Of a stretch of 41,276 bases of DNA, positions 10,860 to 21,196 are shown piece by piece. The position numbers were made by a program, and so were the translations under genes. The stretch is from Chara braunii (lineage: Eukaryota; Streptophyta; Charophyceae; Charales; Characeae), in the NCBI GenBank assembly GCA_003427395.1, contig BFEA01000360.1:741976-783251 (forward strand). Direction: 5' to 3'. The stretch's first letter is position 1. Every line of letters begins with the position of its first letter. The notes below the pieces were generated by a model that worked only from the letters and a program-made list of their open reading frames with translations, was not told where the DNA came from and searched no databases.

Positions 10860-11537
10860 GTGAATGTCCACTTTTTCATTGGTGAATTGCCTGAAGAGCT
10901 TGTACAAAAGACTAATGACTCTGTTTTATTGACTGAATTGTCTCTACAGTCTCCAAAACTAGTAAAAGACATATCTGATGAGACTTCGTTGAGTGAACTC
11001 TCGTTGGGGGAGAGATCTGCTTCTCAGGTTTCTTATGAGTTAATAGTATTTTCACTTAACGCGTTCTCCTGTTCAGCCAACATAATGTCTTTCGAGGGTG
11101 ATCTACCGCCGAAACTCATTATAAAAACCAACGAGGTAATTGAAGAAGTGAAGAATCTTCAACGCTTTACACCACAAATGATAGAGGAAAGGAAGAGAAG
11201 AAAAGCTCAGAAGGCTCTAATTGACATTCTTGATGATCATGAACCAGACCCTCAATTTAAAAAGAGTGACTAAGGGAAGAAGAGAAAATTTACCCTCAAG
11301 AGTGAGATGGAAGATGAAACTGTAATTACAGATGTAATTACAAAAATGTTTGAAGAAACAGAAGTAACTTTGTCTTTCAAAGAGACAATGACGTTAGCGC
11401 TAAAGTTGAGAGAGGAACTCAAGAAATTAATTGATAAGAAAATGATGAAAGTTAACTATCTGGGATCAGTCTTTCCCAGTCAAGTCAACAGGACCTTACC
11501 AGGATGTAAAATCAGATTCGCAACCATGGGCTGTTGA
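10860..11537 (+). pseudogene. Gypsy 2 gag-pol linker, Leu/Ser/Glu-rich, unrecognised
   Basis: Two stretches of one broken reading region lie here. The first (10860-11273) contains repeated LTELSLQSPK and LSELSLGERSA-like pieces, PPKLIIKTNEVIEEVKNLQR and a basic tail. The second (11307-11537) contains FKETMTLALKLREELKKLIDKK. They sit between knuckle and protease, where gypsy elements often carry a variable spacer. I do not recognise a domain. They are probably part of the same polyprotein, interrupted at 11271 and 11535. Confidence 0.5.
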
Positions 11538-11555
11538 TATTTAACTATCTACATT

Positions 11556-11885
11556 AATCAGGTGAAAATCTGAGCCCTAGTGGATTCTAGAGCAGAAATG
11601 ATATTTATCTCTCAGAGGGCTATGGAAGCCTGTGACCTGACCATTGATAGGCCCTCAAAGCAAATATTAAGTAATATTGCGGGGCAACTCTTTGTAGCGG
11701 GGTTTATTGACAGCCTTCCCGTCAAGGTTGGGATGATGTCAGTCGAATTGTTGGGATTCGTGGTACCATATCTAGACCATGATTGTATCCTGGACACTTC
11801 ATTCTTACATAGGATGAAAGTTGTCCAGTTCTTCAGTTATGAGGGGCCATCCTGGATTGACTTGCAAGATGTAGAGACTTCATAG
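11556..11885 (+). pseudogene. Retropepsin-like protease of gypsy 2, active-site Gly changed
   Basis: ALVDSRAEMIFIS at about 11574-11612 aligns with the retropepsin active-site motif (LVDSGAE-type). The catalytic aspartate codon (11583) is kept but the glycine is arginine (AGA; GGA to AGA is a single transition). Downstream text (KQILSNIAGQLFVAGFID, VKVGMMSVELLGFVVPYLDHDCILDTSFL) fits the flap and the second conserved hydrophobic-Gly block, where the usual LG is also changed. The protease is probably inactive. The frame ends at TAG 11883. Confidence 0.7.
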
Positions 11886-11897
11886 GAACAAACTTTT

Positions 11898-12134
11898 ATG
11901 GTTTGTACTTCTCATCATCATAAGCATAAGGTATCAGCTAACTCAATTAAAAGAGAAAAACCTGTTGAGAAGATAAGGAAGGAAAAAGAAAAAGACAAAC
12001 AGGAAGTCAAATTGGAAGTTTCAGTTGATATCAATCAGATCTTAAAGATGATGAAAACCCTTGGCAAGCTCAAAGATGAAGATGGGCAGATTGAAGCATT
12101 TAAAAAGGCTGTTGAAAATGCTAAGGGTGGGTAA
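11898..12134 (+). pseudogene. Gypsy 2 linker, Lys/Glu-rich, protease to RT
   Basis: This is a highly charged 78-residue frame (KEKEKDKQEVKLEVSVD, then ILKMMKTLGKLKDEDGQIEA) between protease and RT. It has no recognised domain and is probably a disordered or coiled-coil spacer in the polyprotein. About 270 bases without clear protein similarity follow it. Confidence 0.45.
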
Positions 12135-12406
12135 ATGAAATTAAAGTTTGCATCAACACATCCTTTTTTAGGAAAATAGTCACTGGGTCAAAAGGAAAAT
12201 ACAAGCCCAAGGGGGTAAAAAAGAATTCATTGACAGTCCTAATTGAGAAAAATTATCATGAGGCACCGAAAAAGGAAAGGAGAATTATTAAAGCATTAAG
12301 GAAGTCTGCGAAATTGGGGAATAGAGTCACCAGGGAAAGGTTTGACACGATGAAGATAGGTTCAGACCAGTCCATCTTGCCTAAAGAGAGATAATAAATT
12401 TTCAAA

Positions 12407-13275
12407 GTGTGTCAAAAGTTCTCTGGTGCATTATTTTTTAATGATGAAGAAAGGGGGCGGTTGGATGTAGATATGATTAAGATGGCAAAGATCTGGACAG
12501 TTAATCATATTCCATGGAATGACAGACCAACCAAGTATGCCTTGAAAGAAGAGGCAGAAGTAGTAAGGTATCTTGATAAGAAAAGTGTCTCTAATGTTGC
12601 TGAACCTGCAGATGAACCGTATGCTAACCACTGATTTTGTTTCTGGAAACCAGGGGTTGGACTGAGATGGATACATAATCTTCAAAAACTCAACTCAGTA
12701 ACGGTACGTGACGCATGTAGCCTCCCTAATGTTGATCTCCTTTCTGAATCGCTTGCTGGTCGATGCATTTATTCTTTAATTGATTTATATTCTGGCTTGA
12801 TCAGTTTCTCGTCGATCCCACTAGCCGACCAATGACTGTCATGCACACGTCAAGGGGCCTCATTCAAATGTGCGTGGTACCTCAGAGTTGGACCAATGGT
12901 GTGGTAGTGGTACAAAGGGATATGCTCCAAGTCAAGCAGGATATCTCACCTGAGGTAACCAGTCATTATATTGATGATAACCTTATGAAAGGACCCCTAG
13001 TAAGAGACGAGACTTTGATCGCTGATGGAGTCAAGAAGTTTGTCTGGGAGCATGCTGAGGGAGTGAAGATGGTTCTAGAGAGACTTCAGAAAAATAACCT
13101 GACTGCTAGTGGACCAAAGTCCTTTTTCTTTCAAGCAGAGGTAACCATCTTGGGTTTAAGATATTTCTCCTAAGTAGGAGTCATGACCCCAAGAAGATAG
13201 ACAAAATTATGAACTGGCCTCTGCCTCTCAAGCGAGTGACAGGTATCAGAAGCTTCTTAGGTGTCTGTGGGTTCT
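12407..13275 (+). pseudogene. Reverse transcriptase of gypsy 2 (YIDD intact)
   Basis: The thumb-ward RT blocks are visible across frames: a start with ALFFNDEERGRLD, then WIHNLQKLNSVTVRDACSLP, GRCIYSLIDLYSG, a single-base frameshift near 12800, DQFLVDP-like text, PMTVMHTSRGLIQMCVVPQ, and SHYIDDN with the YIDD codons at 12967-12978. NNLTASGPKSFFF and a broken primer-grip/connection region follow (LKRVTGIRSFLG-like, about 13230-13265). The catalytic Asp pair is intact, but TGA 12632, the frameshift near 12800 and the stop at 13171 break the protein. Confidence 0.82.
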
Positions 13276-13325
13276 GGAGGATTTTTATTTCTCATTTTGC
13301 TACCTTTGCATAACCTCTAAGAGAA

Positions 13326-13948
13326 ATGATGAGACAAGGGGCTGATTTATCTTGGACTGAGAAAAGACAGAATGTTGCAGAAACTTTACAAGAAAAATTA
13401 AAAGATGGGGGAGTAGTGCTGCGAGTGTCTTTCTATGATGATGAGGAGGGAAGAACCTTCATCATCGAGGCAGATGGGGGACCAATGGTTCTTGGTGGTG
13501 TACTCATCCAAAAAGACGGAAATGAAAATGAGAAACCTTTGAGATTTGAGAGTAGAACTCTTAACTATATACAAAGAGGTTACACCCAATTTAGGAAAGA
13601 GCTACTGACAATCATCCATTGCCTCATGTGCTTCATGCACTATGTAATTGGAAGAAGATTCATCATGAGGACTGGTGCATCTGTTGTGATTGGTGCTATT
13701 AAAAACATCAACAATTGGATCCAATTGTAAGCAGGTGGATTGCTTTCATTTGGACTTTTGATTTTAAATTGGAAAAAATTCCCACCGAAAAGAACCGGGT
13801 AGACGGCCTAAGTCGGATTGAATGGAGAAAAAATGAAGATGAAGACATTAATGGGACAATTGAAAAGTTTGTTTATGTAGATAGCTTCCTAAATGAGGAA
13901 GATGGTGAAAATTACAAGGCTCCAAATTCCTATAAGTGGAGCTTATAG
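13326..13948 (+). pseudogene. RNase H domain of gypsy 2 and connection to integrase
   Basis: FIIEADGGPMVLGGVLIQKD carries the first acidic residue of an RT-type RNase H. FESRTLNYIQRGYTQFRKELLTIIHCL carries the conserved Glu helix. The third acidic site (usually TDH) reads RTG, so one catalytic residue is lost. After a frameshift near 13725 the standard closing block follows: IVSRWIAFIWTFDFKLEKIPTEKNRVDGLSR. The frame ends at TAG about 13946. Confidence 0.8.
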
Positions 13949-14249
13949 CATGAAGAAAGAGATATCTGGGGAGAAATCCCTGATGCCTATGTCTATGAAT
14001 TAGTTATTGAAAAGGACGAAGATGAAGAACAAAACGATCGGTACGGAAAAATTAATACAGCAGATGTAGCTGCCCATGAGATGGGGGAAAGTTCTGGGTC
14101 AAAGAATGAGGAAGAAACAAAAAAGAAAGAAGAAGAGATTTCTTTCATTTTTTAGGAGTATGATGAAAGTTACCAAGAGATCGGGAAAAATATGGAAAAG
14201 GAACAGCTAAAGGAGCATAACTGCACTGACTCAAAGAAAAGAGTGGCCT

Positions 14250-15310
14250 GTGGAAAAGAAAGACAACTGGAAATAATTGTTGCTTTACACGAGGGGGTTG
14301 CTGGTGGCCATAGAGCTGCTGAAACAACCTACTCTAAGACAGTAAAACTTTACTTCTAGCCTGACATGAGAAACATGATTTACAAATTTTGTAAGTCGTG
14401 TGTGTTATGTCAGAAGAGGTCTACAACAAGGATGATTGAGCTTTTTATTTCCTACTATCCTGGTAAAGTCAGGGAGTCGAGTCCACTTGGATCTTATCAC
14501 TATGCCATTTGGCAAGGGTGGTATGAGATACATACTGAACATGAGGGATAATTTTTCTGGGTTTGTTGAGGCAAAGACTCTGAAAAGGAAGACAGTCGAG
14601 CAAGTGGCTGACTGGATAGAGAAAGTTTATCTCAGGTACCCTTTTATCAGAGAGTTTGTCTCAGACAAAGGATCTGAATTCAGAAATGAGACTGTAAGAA
14701 GAACCACTCCCAGACTAGGCGTCAGAATCCGATATGTAACTACTTATCACCCTCAAGCAAATGCGACGGTCGAGAGAGGTCACAAAACTCTTAAAGATTC
14801 ATTGGCTGAATTGTGTGAAGGAAACCTTAGTAACTGGCCCAAGGTATTGAGAGTTGTAGTTCATGCTGACAACATTACTGTCAAGAGAACTTACTGGTTA
14901 TGCTCCATTCACTCTGTAGTATGACTGATATGTTACTTTGCCTATTGAAAGTATAATCAGAACATGGTCAAGACACGAGAGTGACAAAGAATATTTTATC
15001 TCAGAGTTTCTTTAGATCAGAATGAGACATATATCAGAGGTTGATAAAACAGTAATAGATGTTACTGAGAGAATGGAAACCAGGAGATTGTCAGATCAAG
15101 AGAAATGGAACAAGAAAAGATATGTAAAAAAGGAGAAACTGAAAATTGGTGACGTTGTCCTCCTATTCGACAATTCTCTTGAGACTCGGTGGACTAAAAC
15201 TGGAGTCCAGATGGTTCGGTCCCTACAGAATTACAGGTGAAGCAGAAGGCAAAGTCTATGAGATATCAGAGATGGATGGCTCAAAGAGTCTATGATATGG
15301 TGTCAGGGTC
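14250..15310 (+). pseudogene. Integrase of gypsy 2 with intact DD35E triad
   Basis: The H2C2 zinc domain is spread over two pieces: His codons near 14288 and 14309 (ALHEGVAGGHRAAE), then TAG near 14358, then Cys codons 14399 and 14408 (FCKSCVLCQKRS). The core has Asp 14490 (HLDLITMPFGKGG), Asp 14664 (VSDKGSEF) and Glu 14772 (TVERGHKTLKD), with exactly 35 residues between the last two. The C-terminal part has KLKIGDVVLLFDNSLETRW and, after a frameshift near 15190, ESRWFGPYRITGEAEGKVYE, the GPY/F-type motif. It would insert element cDNA into the genome; frame breaks prevent a full product. I see no clear chromodomain. Confidence 0.85.
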
Positions 15311-15862
15311 AAGACTTCGTAAGTTTATCTTCGGATACCCTGCCTTGGTCCCTACAATGACCTCAAAGAAAGGAAAGAAGAATCAACCATCCATTAAGAG
15401 AGTTGCTTCACAAAACTGAGAAAAATGTAATGAGATAGAAAGGTACAACAAATACAAGAACTTCAACAAATCTTGACTATTCTTGCAGTGTCAATTCAGT
15501 ATGTCAATTTTTGGCATGTCAGATTTTGTCAAAAAGGACTTGAGAGAGACCTTTCAGATGATTTGTGTTCGTTTCTGCATCTGAACTGATTTTATTATTC
15601 TTTATAAGCGACGAAATCAATGAGATCAAAGTGTCATGAATGCTGAGCCGCAGTCGGTCCACGAGCATCAGATCCCTGAGTGGGGAGTAACTGTAAAGTG
15701 CAGTTGCAGTGATATTAAGTTCAGAGAACTCGTGGCTCTGGAACATCAAAGAGTAATCAGTTTTAATCTCATGATGGAAAGAAAATCTGACGGGCATAAA
15801 AGGAGTTCAGCTCTACCTGACTAGACAGTTGTCAGTAGAGGGACTTTGTGTCTTCTGACTAA
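15311..15862. other. No gene seen downstream of integrase 2
   Basis: AT-rich sequence with short frames on both strands (for example 15519-15797 minus and 15636-15824 plus) but no recognisable protein motif. Probably element 3' untranslated sequence. Confidence 0.5.
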
Positions 15863-16500
15863 GTTGTCTGTCCAAGAAAGCTATCAAGAAGATGAGCATA
15901 AAAAAGTTCAGCCTTGCTTGACCAGAAAGTTGTCAGCATGGGGACTTCGTGTTTCTTGACTAAGTTGCCTATCTTTTGTCTCAGATGAGGGAAGGGACCT
16001 CTATGGGATCAGCATTTCTATACTTCCTTGAGGCCGACGAGAAGTCTCTTGGGAGTATTCTCAGATGAGGGAAGGGACCTCTCTGGGATCAACACTTTGT
16101 ATTTCCTGAGGCTGACGGGAGGTCTCTGGGAAGTGTATTGTCGGTTGTCGTTTGTTGCTATTTAGTGCCTCTTGAGACTACGTTGTCTGTCCAAGAGAGC
16201 TATCAAGAAGATGAGAATAAAAAAGTTTAGCCTTGCTTGACCAGAAAGTTGTCAGCATGGGGACTTCATGTTTCTTGACTAAGTTGCTTATCTTCTGTCT
16301 CAGATGAGGGAAGGGACCTCTCTGGGATCAGCATTTTTATACTTCCTTGAGGCCGACGAGAAGTCTCTTGGGAGTATTCTCAGATGAGGGAAGGGACGTC
16401 TCTGGGATCAACACTTTGTATTTCCTGAGGCTGACGGGAGGTCTCTGTGAAGTGTATTGTCGGTTGTCGTTTGTTGCTGTTTAGTGCCTCTTGAGACTGA
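15863..16500 (+). repeat. Tandem duplication, 2 x 319 bp
   Basis: Units 15863-16181 and 16182-16500 have the same length and differ at only a few positions. Both start GTTGTCTGTCCAAGA and end TGCCTCTTGAGACT. Within each unit the phrase CTCAGATGAGGGAAGGGAC occurs twice, each followed by a GAGGC(C/T)GACG(A/G)GA block, so the unit itself is built from an older internal duplication. Confidence 0.95.
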
Positions 16501-16647
16501 AGGGGCGTCTCTTGATAAATGTATGTTCTGTTATCTGGGGCATGGACTGTTTGACTGTGGGCATGAGATGTATGTTGACTGTCTGTGCCTGGGATTTTTC
16601 TTCTCTAACCTAAAGATGCATTGATTGTTGGGGCTAGCCAGAGCCTT

Positions 16648-17140
16648 ACCTCAGTAGGTTGCAATCTGGTGGGGTCAGCATGTCCTCGACGCGAGTGTCG
16701 AAATCCGTAGTAGACTGAGGCTAAGACTCTGGGAGTCTGGCCTGTGAGGTCAAGAAGGGTCAGCTGGAACCCTACCGCAGTCAGAGGTTGCAATCCAATG
16801 AGGTTCGCCAGAACCGAGAGCTGTGGTTAGACCAGGTCCCACATTCAAAAATCTGGGCGGGGCAGCCAGCGCCCTAGGCCAAAAATTGTTGGGTGAGCCG
16901 GTCCCCGACCACAGTGGTCAAATGCGGGTATGGGACAGCTGGACTGACGGGAGGTCTACTGTCATAGGGTGCCCAGACCTGCTATAGTCTGGGTGTCCTG
17001 GCGAGAGTGCCAAAGGGCTGCCATACTCGAGTAGTGGGTATGCTGGTCTTGACCTGTAGGCAGGTTAAAGGGGTCGTCAAGACAAATGGTTTGACTGGTC
17101 CTGGCCTGAGGCGGGCCGAATAAGGTATGCCAGACTGACG
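16648..17140. other. Array of short hairpins with covarying stems
   Basis: Many short inverted repeats lie close together: 16648-16659 (ACCT/AGGT), 16687-16700 (CGAC/GTCG), 16724-16738 (AGACT/AGTCT), 16802-16815 (GGTTC/GAACC), 16907-16919 (GACCA/TGGTC), 16972-16993 (CCCAGAC/GTCTGGG), 16999-17012 (TGGC/GCCA), 17022-17042 (CATAC/GTATG) and 17052-17065 (ACCTG/CAGGT). Several share a frame of GTCC before the stem, an AGT-ending loop and AAA after it, while the stem bases differ yet still pair. No coding region overlaps convincingly. Confidence 0.6.
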
Positions 17141-17396
17141 GGAGGTTTGTCATTCCTCGTCAGTGGTGGGCCAAAACCAAGGCAATCAATAACTCTTGGG
17201 TGTGAAGAACTGTTTATGTTTACTGATTATGGGTTTTTGTATTTATTTATTATGGGTTTCTGTATTTATTTATTTTTATTTAATTACTGATTGGTGACTG
17301 CTTGCCAAGGAGTCTGTATGTTGGGACTGTGAGACTTGCTGTTTTGCAGGATCATGCAGACACTTCAAGAACTCCAGGGCCAGAGAAAAGTAAAAC

Positions 17397-17600
17397 GGTT
17401 TGGTATTCTCCTTCATTTATTTGAGAAATTACGGACACGCCTCGCTCAGACCAAAGAAAGAGAACGGGGTTTGGTATCCCATTTGGATGCTTGAGAACCT
17501 GAGAAGACGTCTCACTCAGGTGAGAACAGAAAAAGGGTTTGATATGCCCTATCCGCAGCATGGCAAACAGAGGGAGAGTCCTCATCATTTGGACAATATT
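17397..17600 (+). repeat. Degenerate repeat of about 70 bp, three copies
   Basis: GGTTTG(G/A)TAT starts at 17397, 17468 and 17536. The first two are followed at matching distances by TTGAGAA, then ACG and CTCAG blocks. The ORFs on both strands here are explained by the repeat. Confidence 0.75.
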
Positions 17601-17649
17601 CCCGACACTCCTGCTAGAACAAGGAACAAGGTAAATTTTCATCGCTGAA

Positions 17650-19690
17650 AAGTTCAGCGACAAGTCAAGTCAGCGGCAGATGAAAATCCTTCTTAAATTT
17701 TGTTTGGGAGACGACGAGCGGCCTGGTTCACAAGGAAACTGCTTCCCCGGTCTTAAGGTATTCAAAATCTCAAGCCAGGGGCACTATGAAGTGTAACCTG
17801 AACTGGGAATTCAAAAACGGACTTAGAACTAGAGAGAAAGTCGCGCTTGTACAAAAGATAGAAGATGACCATGAACTCAACCTGAAGTAAGACGAGAAGA
17901 AAGAAGATGCAATAAAGGGTACAGTTATTAGTATGAGAAGAGAGAGAGATCGCGCATGGGCTAGACGATAATGACAGGCACCAGGGCCCTGCTTGTAGTG
18001 GGAGTGGTGGGAGCTCTGGGAGTATAAGGAGGGGAAGAAATGTTGGGCGCGCCATAGTGCGCCTTGAACTTCTTCTGAAAATACTCCATCCTGTTCGGGG
18101 ATGGGGTTCGTTTATACCACCCTGCTAACGAGTGACAAGGGTAAGGTATTAAGTGGGAGCCATAGCTCCGTGGCTCATCCTCCTCCTCCTCTGAACTGTA
18201 CTGGTGGGGGTTTGGTATCATGTCGGAGGGCGCGGTGTCCCGACCCTCCTCTGTGTGCCAGGCTTCTGCTCAGTACCAGCTCCTCGCTCAGACGCCTGCG
18301 GCTTGTTGGGCTGTTCCCGAACCTCCGTGGCCCTCCTGGTATACCCAAGTCGTATCCTACTATGGACAGGCCCAGTTGGTGCCTGCCCCCTGCAAAAGGA
18401 AGGGTGCGCCACTGGACTTTCCATTGGTCCACGCAGGCTCGGCGCCCTGCTGTACAGCAGAGTACTACCGGCCTGTGCCCGTGGTAGCCGTTGGGCTCGT
18501 CTAGGGACGCGAAGGTAAAGGGACCGGCGTGGTCTTTTCTACCGCACGCCGAGTGCCCCTTTGCCTCGTTATGGGTTATATGCACAGGACTGCGGTCGCA
18601 TTCTAAAAGGAAGAGGACTAGGAAGGGAAAGAGAGAAATAAAAAGAAGAAAAGGAAAATCTTGTGCTAGATTTGCGCTCTGATCTGGACTTTTGCTTAGT
18701 CTGGGAAGATCTAGCGATTGCTTGGCGCGGAGGCGTCATGAATTCTTCTTTCTTTATAACTAATATTGTTATGATTAAGTTTTCTCACAGGCCCTTTCGG
18801 CCTGTCACTTCAAGGGGGAACTAACGGTTCAATTTTGAACCCTGAATGCTAGTGAGCGGCCTCGGCTAGTCGACCGTTCATATTTGAATTTCCCCGCGAA
18901 CTCGGCCCTGCTGGGTACTACCATAAGCCTCAAAATGGGAGCACCCGCGCCCGCATTGGTAGGAGGCTTATCACCCTCCCACGGAAGGTCATAAGCCCCC
19001 TCCTTGCCATCGGACACGGGTACCCATTAGGGGTAATTCTATGACATGTTTTAAAGAGGAGAGGCTGACGATAGGTATCCCGTTATGGGACCACCGCTGT
19101 TGCAAGCATGTCACGTTAGAACGGAAGGGTCACTGCATCGAACCAGTAGTCATCTTACTAGGACTAATGCAGAGTTGTGAGTGTTGTTGTACTTTGACTA
19201 CTGGGCTTCAACGTGTCTGTTTATTAATCTTTTTCCTTTTTTTTTTTTTTTTTTAAGAACGGGCCCAGTGCCCAAGGCTGATATTACCAATGAAAACTGC
19301 TTGAGGCCGGGGTCCTCACAGTCTACCCGGAGTGGACGAAAGTGGCCCTCATATGTTTGATGAAAATGATCATGATGGTAATGCTAATGATATTGATGCT
19401 AATGATGATACTGATTCGTGCTCATATGCATTATAGTAGACTACTTATAAAGTTATTCTGGCTTCCTAAACCTAACGTAACTCTTGCCTTCCTTGTACCA
19501 GGACACACTTACTCAGAGACAATACCAACCAAACCAAAATCACCCATAGTTGATCTCTTCTCGCCACTAAGCAGCCCCCCCCGGGGCCATTACCCGGTTT
19601 CGGCTAAGACCAATTGGAGAAAAGGAATAGGTGAAGCCCATTCAGTCCACCTTCAACCACCGCCAGCCTGGCTGTTTTCAGCACGAACCA
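17650..19690. other. Mixed region, only weak coding signals
   Basis: The densest coding-like text is at 17961-18585. On the minus strand 17961-18221 reads as a Pro/Ser/Thr-rich, acidic segment (SSEEEEDEPRSYG, YFQKKFKAHYGAPN). On the plus strand 18220-18504 reads as a Pro/Ala/Trp-rich segment (ACWAVPEPPWPSWYTQ). Either could be a gag-like fragment of another element, but I cannot decide between strands or name a family. An 18-T homopolymer lies at 19237-19254. At 19349-19436 a short ATG frame is rich in Asp/Asn from GAT/AAT triplets. The rest shows nothing recognisable. Confidence 0.35.
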
Positions 19691-19691
19691 A

Positions 19692-19906
19692 AGCTCTTCC
19701 AGGCCTCTTGCTCCCACCAGGCTAGGTTACAGAGTTGCACCACCTTGCTCCAGCTCCGGCCAGCGTTGCTTCAGTCACGACCCCCAATGACCACTGAGAC
19801 TGCCCCCGCAAACAGCCCCCCAGATCTCTACCAGGCCTCATGCCCCCACTAGGCTAGGTCACAGAGTTGCACCACCTGGCTCCGGCTCCGGCCAACGTTG
19901 CTCCAG
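19692..19906 (+). repeat. Direct repeat of about 83 bp, two copies 133 bp apart
   Basis: CCAGGCCTC(T/A)TGC(T/C)CCCAC(C/T)A starts both copies (from about 19692 and about 19824), and both continue through GGCTAGGT(T/C)ACAGAGTTGC and CACCACCT to the CCGGCCA(G/A)CGTTGCT end. Confidence 0.85.
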
Positions 19907-20267
19907 CATCAGTCTTCAAGGGCCACCGAATTTTCAGCCACCCTACGCAGAATCGAGGGTGAAATGCCAGATATAATCTTTTTCCTTAGGAATTCAATTA
20001 TTAAAATATGGAGTTTCGGATACCTTCCGAAATAAACCCCTCATTCAGAACACAGGGGTTTTGGAGAGTGGTGATCCTATAAGAGGAGAGAGGGATGAGT
20101 CGTCGAATATAATTGCTAGTGGATGCTAGACGCACCCTACGCACTCTGAAAACCAGAACGCGGTCTGTAGCTCGCTGTTGGATATTACTGCCTGCACCGT
20201 AAGCCTTCTGAAGCGCTACTCTGGGTTGTCGGCCTAACGTTGTAAAGGGCCTATCAATAGCCTGGCT
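19907..20267. other. No gene seen
   Basis: Mixed-composition sequence leading up to the ATG at 20268. I see no protein motif, tRNA or repeat. Confidence 0.5.
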
Positions 20268-20741
20268 ATGGCACGTAGCAACAGTCTCTTTGGCTATAGG
20301 CCAGGTCACCTAAGATTCTACTGGAGTTCGGAACCGATGCGTGAAGGGGGAGCTACCGTGGACGCCTGCCTGAGCTACAGTAAAAGTGACGGCTTGGCAA
20401 GACTGAAGATAAACGTTTACAGAGGGAAGGAGCAAGAGATGAGGGAGGATGAAAAGGTTCAAAGTGTGATTACGGAAGCTCGCAACCGAGCCGAGCGGAG
20501 GTTCAGAAGGGATGGGGTGACTGCGAACTTGAAGGTAACGGTTACATACCATGAGGAGGAGACCTCCATGAGTACGGCCGAGAGGGAAGAGCAGGAGCTG
20601 GACCGAGACTCGGATGCTGAGTTCGAGGCCAGCGACGCTCAGACCCGGTCTTTTCACGGACTGGAGCAGTGGCGGAGAGAGCACCCACCAGCGGAATCAG
20701 TAGAGGATGGCCCAGAGGCCAGCTCTGCCCCACAGAATTGA
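20268..20741 (+). CDS. Unknown 157-aa charged protein
   Basis: This is an intact ATG-to-TGA frame, the longest ATG-initiated one here that I cannot explain as retroelement gag-pol or the DUF7869-like relic. The N-terminus is aromatic and basic (MARSNSLFGYRPGHLRFYW). It is followed by a strand with a GKE turn (LARLKINVYRGKEQE), a charged helix (SVITEARNRAERRFRRDG), a strand (ANLKVTVTYHEEE) and a disordered acidic tail (EEQELDRDSDAEFEASDAQ). The strand-GKE-helix-strand layout resembles the larger ORF of the long repeats (LRLYVKKGKETHE, ARYLERRERELDESGTK, KLYVDYP). If the giant-element model is right, it lies in the 3' internal region between integrase and the right repeat. No family was recognised, and it may be non-functional. 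Confidence 0.45.
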   Translation: MARSNSLFGYRPGHLRFYWSSEPMREGGATVDACLSYSKSDGLARLKINVYRGKEQEMREDEKVQSVITEARNRAERRFRRDGVTANLKVTVTYHEEETSMSTAEREEQELDRDSDAEFEASDAQTRSFHGLEQWRREHPPAESVEDGPEASSAPQN

Positions 20742-21101
20742 CAAGAGGGTGGCGCGCGTCAACGAGAGAGGCCAAGGGTCATTAGGCGGTTACAGAGAGT
20801 GTGTGGGGCCTACAGCTAGAGAGAGGCGTGTGTGTATGCGCTGGGCATGATGAGGATGGAGGGGAGTCAGCGGGGCATGAGCAACAGTTAGCGTCAATTG
20901 CTGCCTCCATACTCTCGTGCGAAGTCCGCACGCTAAACCACTACAGGCTGAGAATAGTGGAGATGATCTGTGTTTAGGTGGGAGGAAGAGTGGTATGTAT
21001 ACGAAGCGGGAGTCGGGAGAGATATAGGGGACCGTTCGCACTCGCGAGACTTTGCTGATGACGTCAGCAGCTTCGAGTGAGTCGTTGTGGTGACGTGTAC
21101 G
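20742..21101. other. No gene seen
   Basis: Mixed-composition sequence between the 157-aa ORF and the gap-flanking repeat, with no motif recognised. Confidence 0.5.
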
Positions 21102-21196
21102 GACTTGGAGGACGTATCACCCTCCATTGATGATGTAGGGGCAGAAGTGAGTAGGATCAAGGCTGATACACTTCAAGTGTGTGCGCTGTCGTCAAG
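21102..21196 (+). repeat. 95-bp sequence left of the gap
   Basis: Identical over all 95 bases to 21977-22071, and it abuts the N run exactly. Probably the overlapping end of one assembly contig. Confidence 0.97.

Larger units (their letters stand above)
9714..15310 (+). mobile_element. Ty3/gypsy retrotransposon 2 coding region, decayed
   Basis: A gag with zinc knuckle, a protease, RT with YIDD, RNase H, H2C2 integrase zinc domain, DD35E integrase and a GPYRI C-terminal motif are present in the Ty3/gypsy order. It is clearly a different lineage from gypsy 1: more AT-rich codons, a different RT signature (DLYSG, TASGPKS, YIDD) and its own gag. Frames shift and stop several times, but the key catalytic residues of RT and integrase survive, so decay may be more recent or less directed at active sites than in gypsy 1. 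Confidence 0.88.
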
